Part shown: positions 56,871-64,000 of the stretch, piece after piece | How positions within the stretch are numbered: the stretch's first letter is position 1 | Layout: every line of letters starts with the position of its first letter | DNA from: QHXN01 sp963785125 | GTDB lineage: Bacteria; Acidobacteriota; Blastocatellia; Pyrinomonadales; Pyrinomonadaceae | DNA length: 64,000 nt | Assembly (NCBI GenBank): GCA_963785125.1 | Contig: CAWATU010000008.1 | Coordinates: 1 to 64,000 of the forward strand | Reading direction: 5' to 3' | Notes under the pieces: model-generated | What the model saw: only the letters and a program-made list of their open reading frames with translations | What the model was told of the DNA's origin: nothing | Database searches by the model: none | Made by a program: the position numbers and the translations under genes

Positions 56871-57191
56871 ATGCCCGAGACACTCTCGAAAGAGTCCTTC
56901 GCCGAGCTACTCAACACGAAGTTCCGCGTCCTGCCGGAGCAGGAAGACGCGCCGGAGGTCGAGCTTGAACTGGCGGAGCTGGTCGAGTTCCCCACGCTGA
57001 CCCACTCGCGCAGTGACGTGGAGCGCTTCTCGCTCTACTTCTACGGCCCCAACGACTCCTTCCTGCCACAGCACACGTACCGGCTGGCGCACGAGCGGCT
57101 GGGCGAGCACGACATCTTCCTCACCGCCGTCGCGCAGGAGCCGCGCGGCTACCGCTACGAGGCCGTCTTCAGCTACTTCAAGGAAGAGTGA
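56871..57191 (+). CDS. Single-domain cytosolic protein (DUF6916-like)
   Basis: 106 residues: LSKESFAELLNTKFRVLPEQEDAPEVELELAELVEFP, then FSLYFYGPNDSFLPQHTYRLAHERLGEHDIFLTAVA and YEAVFSYF, all in pieces. The pattern F..e.F...LNt.FRV, vElELaEl, FSLyFyGP, LpQhtYrLaHe.LG..diFL and YeAVF matches the family I recall as DUF6916. No signal peptide. A relative with the same pattern and a Tat signal is encoded at 57906-58382. Function unknown; both are near the tail-collar genes, as is common in Acidobacteria. Confidence 0.75.
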   Translation: MPETLSKESFAELLNTKFRVLPEQEDAPEVELELAELVEFPTLTHSRSDVERFSLYFYGPNDSFLPQHTYRLAHERLGEHDIFLTAVAQEPRGYRYEAVFSYFKEE

Positions 57192-57195
57192 GAAA

Positions 57196-57263
57196 GAAAT
57201 GATGAATGTTGAATGAAAGAGAGTTCTTAATTCAACATTCCGCCTTCATCCTTCATCATTCTC
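57196..57263. repeat. Inverted repeat of GATGAATGTTGAAT words
   Basis: Left arm 57196-57217 and right arm 57231-57263 (TTCAACATTCCGCC..CATCATTC) between the DUF6916-like gene and convergent GNAT. The right arm runs into the last codons of the GNAT gene. Confidence 0.75.
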
Positions 57264-57767
57264 GGGCGCCCACTCCATGTGGAGGTAGCCGCCGAGGTCT
57301 TCGAAGACGCGGAAGCCGAGGCGCTCGTAGAAGCGTCGGGCTTCGGTGTTGAGCATGAAGACCATGTGGCGGAGGCGCTTGTGCGAGGCGCGGGCCTCTT
57401 CGATGAGCGCCCCGACGATGGCGGCGCCGAGACCCCGGCGCTGCGCCTCAGGCAGCAGCGCGATGTCGAGCAGGCGTATCTCGTGCTCAGCGCGGCCGAC
57501 CCAGACGCGCCCGACCGTCTGCCCTTCCAGCTCGATCACGTCGTACTCGGCGTCGGGGAAACGCGCGTCATACTCCTCCTTCTGCGCGCCATACTGCGCG
57601 CGACAGAAGGCAAGCTTCTGGTCATCGTCCCACCAGGTGACCTGCGCCAGCTCGGCCGCGCGCGTGCTGGCGTAGACCCGCACCAGCTCCTCGTAGTCGG
57701 CCTCGACGGCCGGACGCAGCACGACCCTCAGACCGCCTGCCTCGATAACACCTCCGCCAATCGACAT
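57246..57767 (-). CDS. GNAT family N-acetyltransferase
   Basis: Start MSIGGGVIEAGGLRVVLRPA at 57767 (GGAGGG upstream, 8 nt). 173 residues. GNAT motif A: IRLLDIALLPEAQRRGLGAAIVGALIEEAR (in pieces), with the QRRGLG acetyl-CoA loop; then HMVFMLNTEARRFYERLGFRVFEDLGGYLHMEW (in pieces) with the ARRFYERLGF motif B. Transfers acetyl groups to an amine; the acceptor is not predictable. Lone gene. Confidence 0.85.
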   Translation of the reverse strand: MSIGGGVIEAGGLRVVLRPAVEADYEELVRVYASTRAAELAQVTWWDDDQKLAFCRAQYGAQKEEYDARFPDAEYDVIELEGQTVGRVWVGRAEHEIRLLDIALLPEAQRRGLGAAIVGALIEEARASHKRLRHMVFMLNTEARRFYERLGFRVFEDLGGYLHMEWAPENDEG

Positions 57768-57796
57768 CAAACGCCAGCCCTCCACTATAGAGTTTT

Positions 57797-57854
57797 CTGC
57801 CCCGCGCGCGCCGGGGCAGACCCCGGGCAGGCCGCGCCCGCCTGCCCGCCGGGG
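57797..57854. terminator. Two GC hairpins after the Tat-exported gene
   Basis: CTGCCCC (57797-57803)/GGGGCAG (57813-57819) and CCCCGGGCAGG (57821-57831) with CCTGCCCGCCGGGG (57841-57854). They lie downstream of the minus-strand Tat gene and upstream of GNAT. Confidence 0.6.
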
Positions 57855-57905
57855 CCGCCGTGGATACTAACGCGTGTGAGTGAAAATCTTAAGCCGGTGG
57901 GAGCT

Positions 57906-58382
57906 TTAGAGAGCGTGGTTGAAGACCGCCTCGTAGAAGTGCTTGCCCTGTGGGCCGTCGCGGCGTGTCAGGAAGAGCGGGAACTTGCCGAGTGCGGCGT
58001 GCTCCACGTCGTAGATGCTCGTCAGGTCGGTCAGCTTCCCTTCGGCGCTGAAGACGAGCGCGAAGCTGTCGGACGGGCGCGACTTCTTCGTCACCTTCTG
58101 CTTCGGGTTCGGCGAACAGTCGCGGACGCTGACGAGGGTCGCCTCGACCGAGTTGGCGCCCGCGCTCAGCTTGAAGACGCCGTTCAGGTAGGGCTGGAAA
58201 GTCTCGCGCTTGAAGGAGAAGGCGGCCTCCTGCTTCGCTTCGAACGAGACCGGAAAGTCTTGCTTAGGGTCGTGTTTATGCACCTGCTGGGCGAAGGCGC
58301 GGGGGAGGGTGTCAAGGGCGAGGCCGGTCACAAGGACGGCCGTCGTCCCCGACCTCAGAAAGGTTCGTCGGGACAGTGTCAT
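57906..58382 (-). CDS. Tat-exported single-domain protein (DUF6916-like)
   Basis: 158 residues with a twin-arginine signal (MTLSRRTFLRSGTTAVLVTG and on to ALDTLPRAFAQ). The mature protein repeats the pattern of 56871-57191: FSFKRETFQPYLNGVFKLSAG, VEATLVSV, FALVFSAEGK, YDVEHAALGKFPLFLTR and YEAVFNHAL. A basic insert (NPKQKVTKKSRP) is unique to this copy. The fold is thus exported after cofactor binding or folding, unlike the cytosolic sibling. Function unknown; partner to the tail-collar genes by location only. Confidence 0.75.
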   Translation of the reverse strand: MTLSRRTFLRSGTTAVLVTGLALDTLPRAFAQQVHKHDPKQDFPVSFEAKQEAAFSFKRETFQPYLNGVFKLSAGANSVEATLVSVRDCSPNPKQKVTKKSRPSDSFALVFSAEGKLTDLTSIYDVEHAALGKFPLFLTRRDGPQGKHFYEAVFNHAL

Positions 58383-58510
58383 CTTTTTAGCTGCTCCTAG
58401 ATTATCTGGGTGGGCGGCGGGGTTAAACCCTACGTCCCCGCCGCAGGGCAGTGTATGTCACGCGGGGCGCTGCTGACAATCTTTTTAGACAAGACTCGAC
58501 GTTCTTGTTC

Positions 58511-58540
58511 TTGCCAAACCCTGTGCACTAGGTTTAAAAT
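58511..58540 (+). promoter_or_regulatory. Promoter of the tail-collar operon
   Basis: TTGCCA (58511-58516), 18-bp spacer, TAAAAT (58535-58540). Leader of ~205 nt before ATG 58753 contains a GCCCGGCG/CGCCGGGC hairpin (58671-58690). Confidence 0.6.
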
Positions 58541-58670
58541 TCGTGCCGCTTCGCTTAACGGCAGGGCACAAGGTACACACACACGCAAACAGACATTCCA
58601 AAGAGTTTCACCGCTAAGCACCCTAGGGCGCACCCAGGTCTGTTCTTCCCGTTCTAAGCATCGCTCCGGA

Positions 58671-58690
58671 GCCCGGCGACCACGCCGGGC
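58671..58690 (+). promoter_or_regulatory. Leader hairpin of the tail-collar operon
   Basis: 8-bp perfect stem GCCCGGCG (58671-58678) with CGCCGGGC (58683-58690), 4-nt loop. No T-run follows, so it is not an obvious terminator. Confidence 0.5.
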
Positions 58691-58752
58691 TACACTGGCC
58701 TCGTCAAGCCTTTTACAACGCTCTCGAAAGCCTATCCGCCAAGGAGAGAGAA

Positions 58753-59253
58753 ATGTCCGAACCGTTCCTCAGTGAGATAAAGATCGTCAGTTTTAACTTC
58801 CCCCCGAAGGGTTGGGCCCTCTGCAACGGCCAGCTCTTGCCCATCAACCAGAACCAGGCGCTCTTCGCCCTGCTCGGCACCACCTACGGAGGCAACGGGC
58901 AGACCAATTTCGCGCTGCCGAACATCCGGGGACGGGCGCCTATCCACATGGGTAGCGGCCACACCCTCGGCGAGGCCGCCGGCTCGACCAGCGTCACGAT
59001 CAACATCCAGCAGTTGCCGACGCACACGCACGCCTTCAACGCCACGAACAACGTCGCGTCGGCCACTGCCCCTGACGGCTCCATCGTCATGTCGGCGACC
59101 CCGAGTAACAGCTACACGCCGTCGGGGGCCGTTGTCGCCATGGCCGGGGCGGTCTCCAGTGTGGGCGGGTCGCAGCCGCACAACAACATGATGCCCTACC
59201 TGGTGCTCAACTTTATCATCGCCCTCCAGGGCATTTTCCCGTCGCAGAACTAG
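58753..59253 (+). CDS. Tail-collar domain protein (microcystin-dependent-protein type), copy 1
   Basis: 166 residues; AAGGAGAGAGAA before the ATG. The N-terminal domain EIKIVSFNFPPKGWALCNGQLLPINQNQALFALLGTTYGG (given in pieces: NFPPKGWALCNGQLLPI, QALFALLGTTYGG) and NFALPNIRGRAPIHMG are the phage tail collar fold. The rest is an Ala/Thr-rich segment ending HNNMMPYLVLNFIIALQGIFPSQN. No signal peptide, so it acts in the cytosol unless secreted by another machine. Members were named microcystin-dependent proteins; the real function is unknown. First of three tandem homologues. Confidence 0.9.
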   Translation: MSEPFLSEIKIVSFNFPPKGWALCNGQLLPINQNQALFALLGTTYGGNGQTNFALPNIRGRAPIHMGSGHTLGEAAGSTSVTINIQQLPTHTHAFNATNNVASATAPDGSIVMSATPSNSYTPSGAVVAMAGAVSSVGGSQPHNNMMPYLVLNFIIALQGIFPSQN

Positions 59254-59272
59254 GAAGGAGGACGAAGGTAAC

Positions 59273-59785
59273 ATGGGCCAACCATACGTCGGTGAAATCA
59301 GAATGTTCGCGGGCAACTTCGCCCCCAACGGCTGGATGTTCTGCGAGGGACAGACGCTCCCCATCTCGGAGAACGATGTGCTCTTCCAGCTTATCGGCAC
59401 GACCTACGGCGGCGACGGTGAGGAGACGTTCAACCTGCCGAACCTCGCCAGCCGCATCCCCCTCCACATGGGCACGGGGCCGGACGGCACGACCTACCAG
59501 ATTGGCGAGACGGCCGGCACCGAGCAGGAGACGCTGACGATTCAGCAGATCCCCAATCACACGCACGCGCCGGTCGGCACCACCAACCCGGCCACCCAGA
59601 CCACGCCGGGGGGCGCGATGTTCGCGCAGAGCGTGGCGCAGAACTACGCCTTCCTGTCGCCGATCAACATATCGCCACAGGCTGTAGGCCCGGCCGGCGG
59701 GAGCCAGCCGCACGAGAACACGCAGCCGTTCCTCTGCATCAACTTCATCATCTCGCTGTTCGGGGTGTTCCCCAGCCAGACCTAA
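59273..59785 (+). CDS. Tail-collar domain protein, copy 2
   Basis: 170 residues; AGGAAGGAGG before ATG 59273. Same fold as copy 1: YVGEIRMFAGNFAPNGWMFCEGQ (parts NFAPNGWMFCEGQ), LFQLIGTTYGGDGEETFNLPNLASRIPLHMG (parts), and NTQPFLCINFIISLFGVFPSQT. It has the lowest identity to the others in the middle (QIPNHTHAPVGTTNPATQ). Begins 19 bp after copy 1. Confidence 0.9.
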   Translation: MGQPYVGEIRMFAGNFAPNGWMFCEGQTLPISENDVLFQLIGTTYGGDGEETFNLPNLASRIPLHMGTGPDGTTYQIGETAGTEQETLTIQQIPNHTHAPVGTTNPATQTTPGGAMFAQSVAQNYAFLSPINISPQAVGPAGGSQPHENTQPFLCINFIISLFGVFPSQT

Positions 59786-59795
59786 GGAGGAGAGA

Positions 59796-60308
59796 ATGTC
59801 CGATCAGTTCGTAGCCGAAATCCGCATCTTCCCTTTTAACTTCCCCCCGACCGGCTGGGCCTTCTGCGACGGGCAGTTAATGCCCCTCTCGCAGAACACG
59901 GCGCTCTTCTCGTTGCTGGGCACCACCTACGGCGGGGACGGTAAGTCCACCTTCGCGCTCCCCGACTTGCAGGGCAACGCGCCCATGCAGCCCGGTCAGG
60001 GACAGGGGCTCAGCCTCCGCGACCTCGGCGAGATGTCAGGCGTCGAGACCATCACGCTGCTCGTCTCGGAGATACCGCTCCACACGCACACCTATCAGGT
60101 CACGGAAGAGGCGGCTAACGAGAACAACCCGACGAATAACGCCCCGGGCGCGGGCCTCGCCCAGTTCGCTGCACCCAACAACCTGACCCCGATGGCCTTC
60201 CAGACGCTGTCGCTGGCTGGCGGCGGCCTGCCGCATAACAATATGCAGCCCTACCTGACGCTCAACTTCTGCATCGCCCTCCAGGGCATCTTCCCGCAGA
60301 GACCGTAA
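59796..60308 (+). CDS. Tail-collar domain protein, copy 3
   Basis: 170 residues; AAGGAGGAGAGA before ATG 59796, 10 bp after copy 2. AEIRIFPFNFPPTGWAFCDGQLMPL (parts NFPPTGWAFCDGQ), LFSLLGTTYGGDGKSTFALPDL, and ending HNNMQPYLTLNFCIALQGIF. HTHTYQVTEE in the centre matches the HTH.. site of the siblings (THTHAF, HTHAPV), a conserved His pair that might bind a metal. A strong terminator follows. Confidence 0.9.
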   Translation: MSDQFVAEIRIFPFNFPPTGWAFCDGQLMPLSQNTALFSLLGTTYGGDGKSTFALPDLQGNAPMQPGQGQGLSLRDLGEMSGVETITLLVSEIPLHTHTYQVTEEAANENNPTNNAPGAGLAQFAAPNNLTPMAFQTLSLAGGGLPHNNMQPYLTLNFCIALQGIFPQRP

Positions 60309-60323
60309 GGCTGAAGCTCAACC

Positions 60324-60356
60324 GGCGGGGCGGCCGTTAACGCGAGCCGCCCCGCC
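60324..60356 (+). terminator. Terminator of the tail-collar operon
   Basis: 11-bp perfect stem GGCGGGGCGGC (60324-60334) with GCCGCCCCGCC (60346-60356), followed by ACACTTTTACTTTT. Confidence 0.85.
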
Positions 60357-60478
60357 ACACTTTTACTTTTAACCCGACAGGTGCCGCCCCACCCCGCCAT
60401 GCGCGCGCACCGATGCCGAAAGTTTCATAGAGGTCGCTCACGCCCGCGCCCGTCGCGGTCACCCAGCCAAGGAGATTT

Positions 60479-63400
60479 ATGAACCAGCGAACTTCGATTG
60501 TCCGCCGCCGCAGCCTCAGGGCTTATGCTGCCGCCTTCATCTCATACGTGATGCTCGTCGGGCAGGTCGCGCCGCTGGCACTCGCCGCCGCGCCGAAGCC
60601 CTCCGTCCCCGCGACCGCGGCCACGGCCGCGACCGCCCCGGCGCCCTTGAAAGCAGCGCCCATGCCTGCGCCGATGCCGGTCTTCGCGCCGGCCATCACG
60701 GCGACCAAGGTTGACGCGTTCCCCGACCCGAACGGGAACCTCAAGGCGGAGCCCGGTGACACCATCACCTACACGGTGACGATCAACAACACCGGCCCCG
60801 ACCCCGCGACCGGCGTCACGTTCACCGACTCGGTGGACACGAACACCTCGCTCGTCCCCGGCTCCGTGCAGACGCAGCCCGTCGCGACCGGCGACACCGT
60901 CACCGCCTTCGGCAACGTCCGCATCTCGACGACCAACGGCGCGCCCAACCTCCTGGCCAACGACTGCGACCCGGACGACACGACGCCGCCGTGCAACTCG
61001 AACCTGACGGCCTCCGGCCCGACGACCGGCCCGACGAGCGGGCAGGCCACCGTCAGCTCCAACGGCGACTTCACCTACAACCCGAACCCCGGGTTCACCG
61101 GCACCGACAGCTTCACCTACACGGTCAGGGACACGGGCCCCGACGGCACGCCCGGCAACGCCGACGACAAGACCGACACGGCCACCGTCAGCATCACGGT
61201 CGGGCCGACGCTCATCTGGTTCATCGACAACACGGCGGCCGCCGGCGGCGACGGGCGTATCACGACGCCCTTCAACTCCATCGCGGCCTTCAACGCGGGC
61301 GCGGCCGACGACCCCGGCGACATCATCTTCATCTATACCGGCACGGGCACTTATGCGGGCGGCATCGCGCTCCTGAACACGCAGAAGCTCATCGGCCAGG
61401 GCTTCCTGCTCGCGACCGAGACGGGCACGGTGCCGGCGGGGAGCGACCCGTTCCCCGCGGCGGGCTCTTCGCCGACGATTGACAACGCGGGCGCGAACAT
61501 CATCACGCTCGGCCAGAACAACACGCTGCGCGGCTTCAACACCGGCAACTCCGGCGCGGCCGGCACAGACATCATCGGCACGAGTTTCGGCACGCTCGCC
61601 GTCAGCAATCTCTCCATCAACGGCGACGGCCGCGCTCTGAATTTGACGACCGGCACGCTCGCCGCCACCGTCGGCGGCATCTCGGCGTCGAACACCGGCG
61701 CGAACACCGGCATCACACTGAACGGCGTCGGCGGCGCGCTCACCGTCTCCGGCACCACCACCATCACGAACCCGGGCGGCAACGGCATCGACATTTCCAA
61801 CGCGGCCGCCGGCGCGGGCTTCAACTTCGGCACGGCGACTATCAGCAAGAACGCGGCCGGCGCCAACCTCAACCTCGCGACCAACGCCACGGCGACGACC
61901 AGCTTCACCTCGCTGACCGTCACGAACTCAAGCGGCGCAGGCATCATCACCAACAACGGCGGCACGCTCAACGCCTCGGCCGGCAGCATCACGACCACCG
62001 GGACGGGCGTCGCGGCGTCGTTCACCAACACCACGCTCGGCCTGACCTTCACCAGCGTCTCATCGAACGGCGGCGCCAACGGCCTCATCTTCAGCGGCGG
62101 CACCGGCTCGTTCACCACGGGGACGACGAACCTTCAGAACAACGCGGGCATCGGCCTCCTGATGTCCAGCTCGGCGGTCGCGGCCAACTTCGGCAACACG
62201 ACCGTCAACAGCTCGGCCGGCGACGCGGTTGACCTGTCGAGCAACACCGGCGCCATCACCTTCGCCGACCTCGACCTGACGCCCGACGCGGGTCTCCGCG
62301 GCCTCGACGCGCAGAACAACACGCAGACCATCACCGTCACCTCGGGCGACATCACGACCTCGGGCGCCGGCACGGCCAGCGCCGTCTTCTTCGATGGCCC
62401 GGCGGGACGGACGCCCATCAACCTGACCTTCACCAGCGTCACGACGAGCGGCGTCGGCAATAGCATCCACCTCCAGGACGTGTCGGGCACGAAGTTCCAG
62501 GTGACGGGCACGACGCAGGTCAACACGCGCTCGACGACGAACGGCGGCGCCGCCGTCTTCGTGGACAATTCGACGGCGACCAACATCCAGCTCGGCACGA
62601 CCAACATCCCAAACCCGAGCAGCTCGGGCGGTGACGGCATCCGAGTCTTTAACTCTTCCTCGGCCGTCACCGTTTCGTCGGCCACCATCTCCGCCGCGAA
62701 CCAGACTGTCGCGCAGCCCGACGGCGACAACAACGGCTTGCCCGACTCGACCACCGGCGACGGCAACGCCATCTTCCTCAACAACAACACCGGCAGCTTC
62801 ACCCTCAACGGCGGCACGCTCTCCAGTTGCGGCAACGACTGTATTGACGTGCGCAGCTCGACGAACCTCGTGCTCTCCGGCGTGACCATCGATGGCCCGG
62901 GGCAGGACGTGAACGGCGCCGACCCCTCGGGCACGGGCGGCCACGGCATACAGGCCATCACCCTGACGGGCACCAACAGCATCACCAACTCGACCATCAC
63001 CAACTGGGAGAAGCAGGCGCGCGACGGCCTCCGCTACTGGAACACCTCGGGCACTTCGACGCTGACCATCCACGGCACGACCTTCTCGAACTCCGAGAGC
63101 GGCTCGAACGCCATTCTCTACAACGGCGACGCTACGGCCACGATGACGCTCAACGTCGGCGGCGCGGTCGCCGGCGACCCCTGCACCTTCTCGCAGGTCT
63201 TCGGCGCCGCCATCACGCACAACGCGGGCTTCAACGCCGGCTCGACCGCGACGGCCAACCTCAACCTCATCAACAACAACTTCACGGGCACGCCCAACGG
63301 CGGCCAGAACAGCGTCTCTTCCCGCAACGTCGAGGCCGGCAAGGCGACCGTCGTCATCACCGGCAACACGTTCGACGGCGTGGGCAACACGCTCGCCGAC

Positions 63401-64000
63401 ACCTCGGGCGTCATTGACCTCGGCGGCGACGCCCTCCTCGCCGGCAACTCCATCAGCTTCAACGTCAGCAACAACATCATCAGGAACGTCGGCCTCGCCA
63501 GCGCCTGCCTCTCCCCGGCGTCCGCGCTGCCTTGCGACGGTAAGCGTGGCATCGACGTGTTCATCGACGACAATGCCAACGTCTCCGGCACGCTCACGAT
63601 TGACGGCAACATCATCACGAACGTCCGGCGGATGGGCGTCATCTTCGACACCGGCAGCACCTTCAACGGCGCCAACTTCGCCGCGAAGGTCACCAACAAC
63701 CGCATCGGTATCCGCGCCGACAACACCATCGACCGCGTCGGTACCGGCACTCCCCTCGCTACTGGCGGCGAGAACGGCATCCGCATCGAGAATCGCAACG
63801 GCAACGCGAAGAACCTCAACATCCTCGTCTCGAACAACCTTGTCTACAACGGCAACGGCGCGGCGGGCAGCCCGCTCAACAACTCGGGCATGCTCATCCG
63901 CGCCCAGGGCACTGCGACGATCTCCTCGACCGTGACCAACAACACGGTAAACGTGAACACCTCGTCCGGATCCTTCGGCTTCAACGTCCAGACGGCTAAC
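60479..64000 (+). CDS. Giant secreted protein with DUF11 and right-handed beta-helix repeats (3' end beyond window)
   Basis: The frame is open from ATG 60479 (AAGGAGATTT upstream) to the window end, 1174 residues. Long signal peptide (MNQRTSIVRRRSLRAYAAAF, ISYVMLVGQVAPLALAA). Then a DUF11-like Ig repeat (DTITYTVTINNTGPDPATGVTFTDS in parts, ~85-120), a cadherin-like Ig segment (NGDFTYNPNPGFTGTDSFTYTV, ~195-215), and from ~250 a parallel beta-helix with repeats in which N and G recur (NTLRGFNTGNSG, SISNLSIN-like NLSINGDGR, GISASNTGANTGI, TFSNSESGSNAI). The composition is Asn/Thr/Ser/Gly-rich, as in adhesins. It follows the tail-collar operon after its terminator. Probably a surface adhesin or autotransporter-like protein. 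Confidence 0.85.
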   Translation, partial: MNQRTSIVRRRSLRAYAAAFISYVMLVGQVAPLALAAAPKPSVPATAATAATAPAPLKAAPMPAPMPVFAPAITATKVDAFPDPNGNLKAEPGDTITYTVTINNTGPDPATGVTFTDSVDTNTSLVPGSVQTQPVATGDTVTAFGNVRISTTNGAPNLLANDCDPDDTTPPCNSNLTASGPTTGPTSGQATVSSNGDFTYNPNPGFTGTDSFTYTVRDTGPDGTPGNADDKTDTATVSITVGPTLIWFIDNTAAAGGDGRITTPFNSIAAFNAGAADDPGDIIFIYTGTGTYAGGIALLNTQKLIGQGFLLATETGTVPAGSDPFPAAGSSPTIDNAGANIITLGQNNTLRGFNTGNSGAAGTDIIGTSFGTLAVSNLSINGDGRALNLTTGTLAATVGGISASNTGANTGITLNGVGGALTVSGTTTITNPGGNGIDISNAAAGAGFNFGTATISKNAAGANLNLATNATATTSFTSLTVTNSSGAGIITNNGGTLNASAGSITTTGTGVAASFTNTTLGLTFTSVSSNGGANGLIFSGGTGSFTTGTTNLQNNAGIGLLMSSSAVAANFGNTTVNSSAGDAVDLSSNTGAITFADLDLTPDAGLRGLDAQNNTQTITVTSGDITTSGAGTASAVFFDGPAGRTPINLTFTSVTTSGVGNSIHLQDVSGTKFQVTGTTQVNTRSTTNGGAAVFVDNSTATNIQLGTTNIPNPSSSGGDGIRVFNSSSAVTVSSATISAANQTVAQPDGDNNGLPDSTTGDGNAIFLNNNTGSFTLNGGTLSSCGNDCIDVRSSTNLVLSGVTIDGPGQDVNGADPSGTGGHGIQAITLTGTNSITNSTITNWEKQARDGLRYWNTSGTSTLTIHGTTFSNSESGSNAILYNGDATATMTLNVGGAVAGDPCTFSQVFGAAITHNAGFNAGSTATANLNLINNNFTGTPNGGQNSVSSRNVEAGKATVVITGNTFDGVGNTLADTSGVIDLGGDALLAGNSISFNVSNNIIRNVGLASACLSPASALPCDGKRGIDVFIDDNANVSGTLTIDGNIITNVRRMGVIFDTGSTFNGANFAAKVTNNRIGIRADNTIDRVGTGTPLATGGENGIRIENRNGNAKNLNILVSNNLVYNGNGAAGSPLNNSGMLIRAQGTATISSTVTNNTVNVNTSSGSFGFNVQTAN

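Noticed and set aside
58753..60308. Prophage tail region
   Set aside because: Only tail-collar domains are present; no capsid, portal, terminase, sheath or lysis genes, and base composition equals the surroundings.

Overview
The window looks like a high-GC Acidobacteriota chromosome, most likely Blastocatellia/Pyrinomonadaceae-like. The pointers are a VWA protein of the type known as the 'VWFA-related Acidobacterial domain' (2955-4214), tail-collar protein trios, Ser/Thr kinases of the acidobacterial type, and sigma70-like promoters (TTGxxx-16 to 18-TATAAT). The species call is inference. Most genes are intact, with obvious Shine-Dalgarno sites or ATGA overlaps. The first ~1.7 kb is visibly AT-richer and holds an integrase (cut by the window edge), a tRNA-Ala(CGC) gene and a frameshifted HNH endonuclease, so it reads as the end of an integrated element. 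Core sequence starts at about 1.9 kb.

Layout: 1.9-11.2 kb, secreted PA-IL-like and VWA proteins, a glycosyltransferase, then leftward P450, SGNH esterase, AlbA-type regulator and an ABC exporter permease. 11.3-14.5 kb, DinB-like protein, folK, panB, panC (folate and pantothenate). 15.0-24.8 kb, a signalling block: FHA-TM-protease fusion, Ser/Thr kinase with a PEGA-like tail, PP2C phosphatase, second Ser/Thr kinase, two paralogous secreted TPR proteins with an unnamed repeat domain, and a long TPR protein. 25.1-29.8 kb, a three-subunit molybdenum hydroxylase whose FAD subunit carries the four-cysteine insert of 4-hydroxybenzoyl-CoA reductase, followed by a MocA-like cytidylyltransferase. 30-34.6 kb, PfpI, a cysteine-free redoxin, Maf, DciA-like, gatC, gatA. 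34.6-38.8 kb, a 14-copy 21-bp tandem array, then an ECF sigma factor, a candidate anti-sigma factor, a secreted protein and a duplicated outer-membrane barrel. 38.9-48.5 kb, M14 carboxypeptidase, small zinc protein, Uma2 nuclease, membrane protein, secreted trypsin-like protease, glnE. 48.6-55.2 kb, glnA and a polyamine cluster (speA, deoxyhypusine-synthase-like, speB) interrupted by convergent hicA/hicB. 55.5-64 kb, MFS transporter, two related single-domain proteins (one Tat-exported), GNAT, three tandem tail-collar proteins and the first 1174 residues of a giant beta-helix surface protein.

The feature that runs through the whole window is intergenic. About fifteen gene boundaries carry long inverted repeats. 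Many have arms built from tandem 7-8 bp words (GGTAAAT/GGTGAAT, CAGTAGAC/CAGTAGTC, GGCAGTCGGCAGAT and others), different at different loci. Arms often begin in a stop codon and sometimes extend into the coding ends of both flanking genes. The largest is a perfect 48-bp inverted repeat with a nested perfect 27-bp inverted repeat at 29792-29992.
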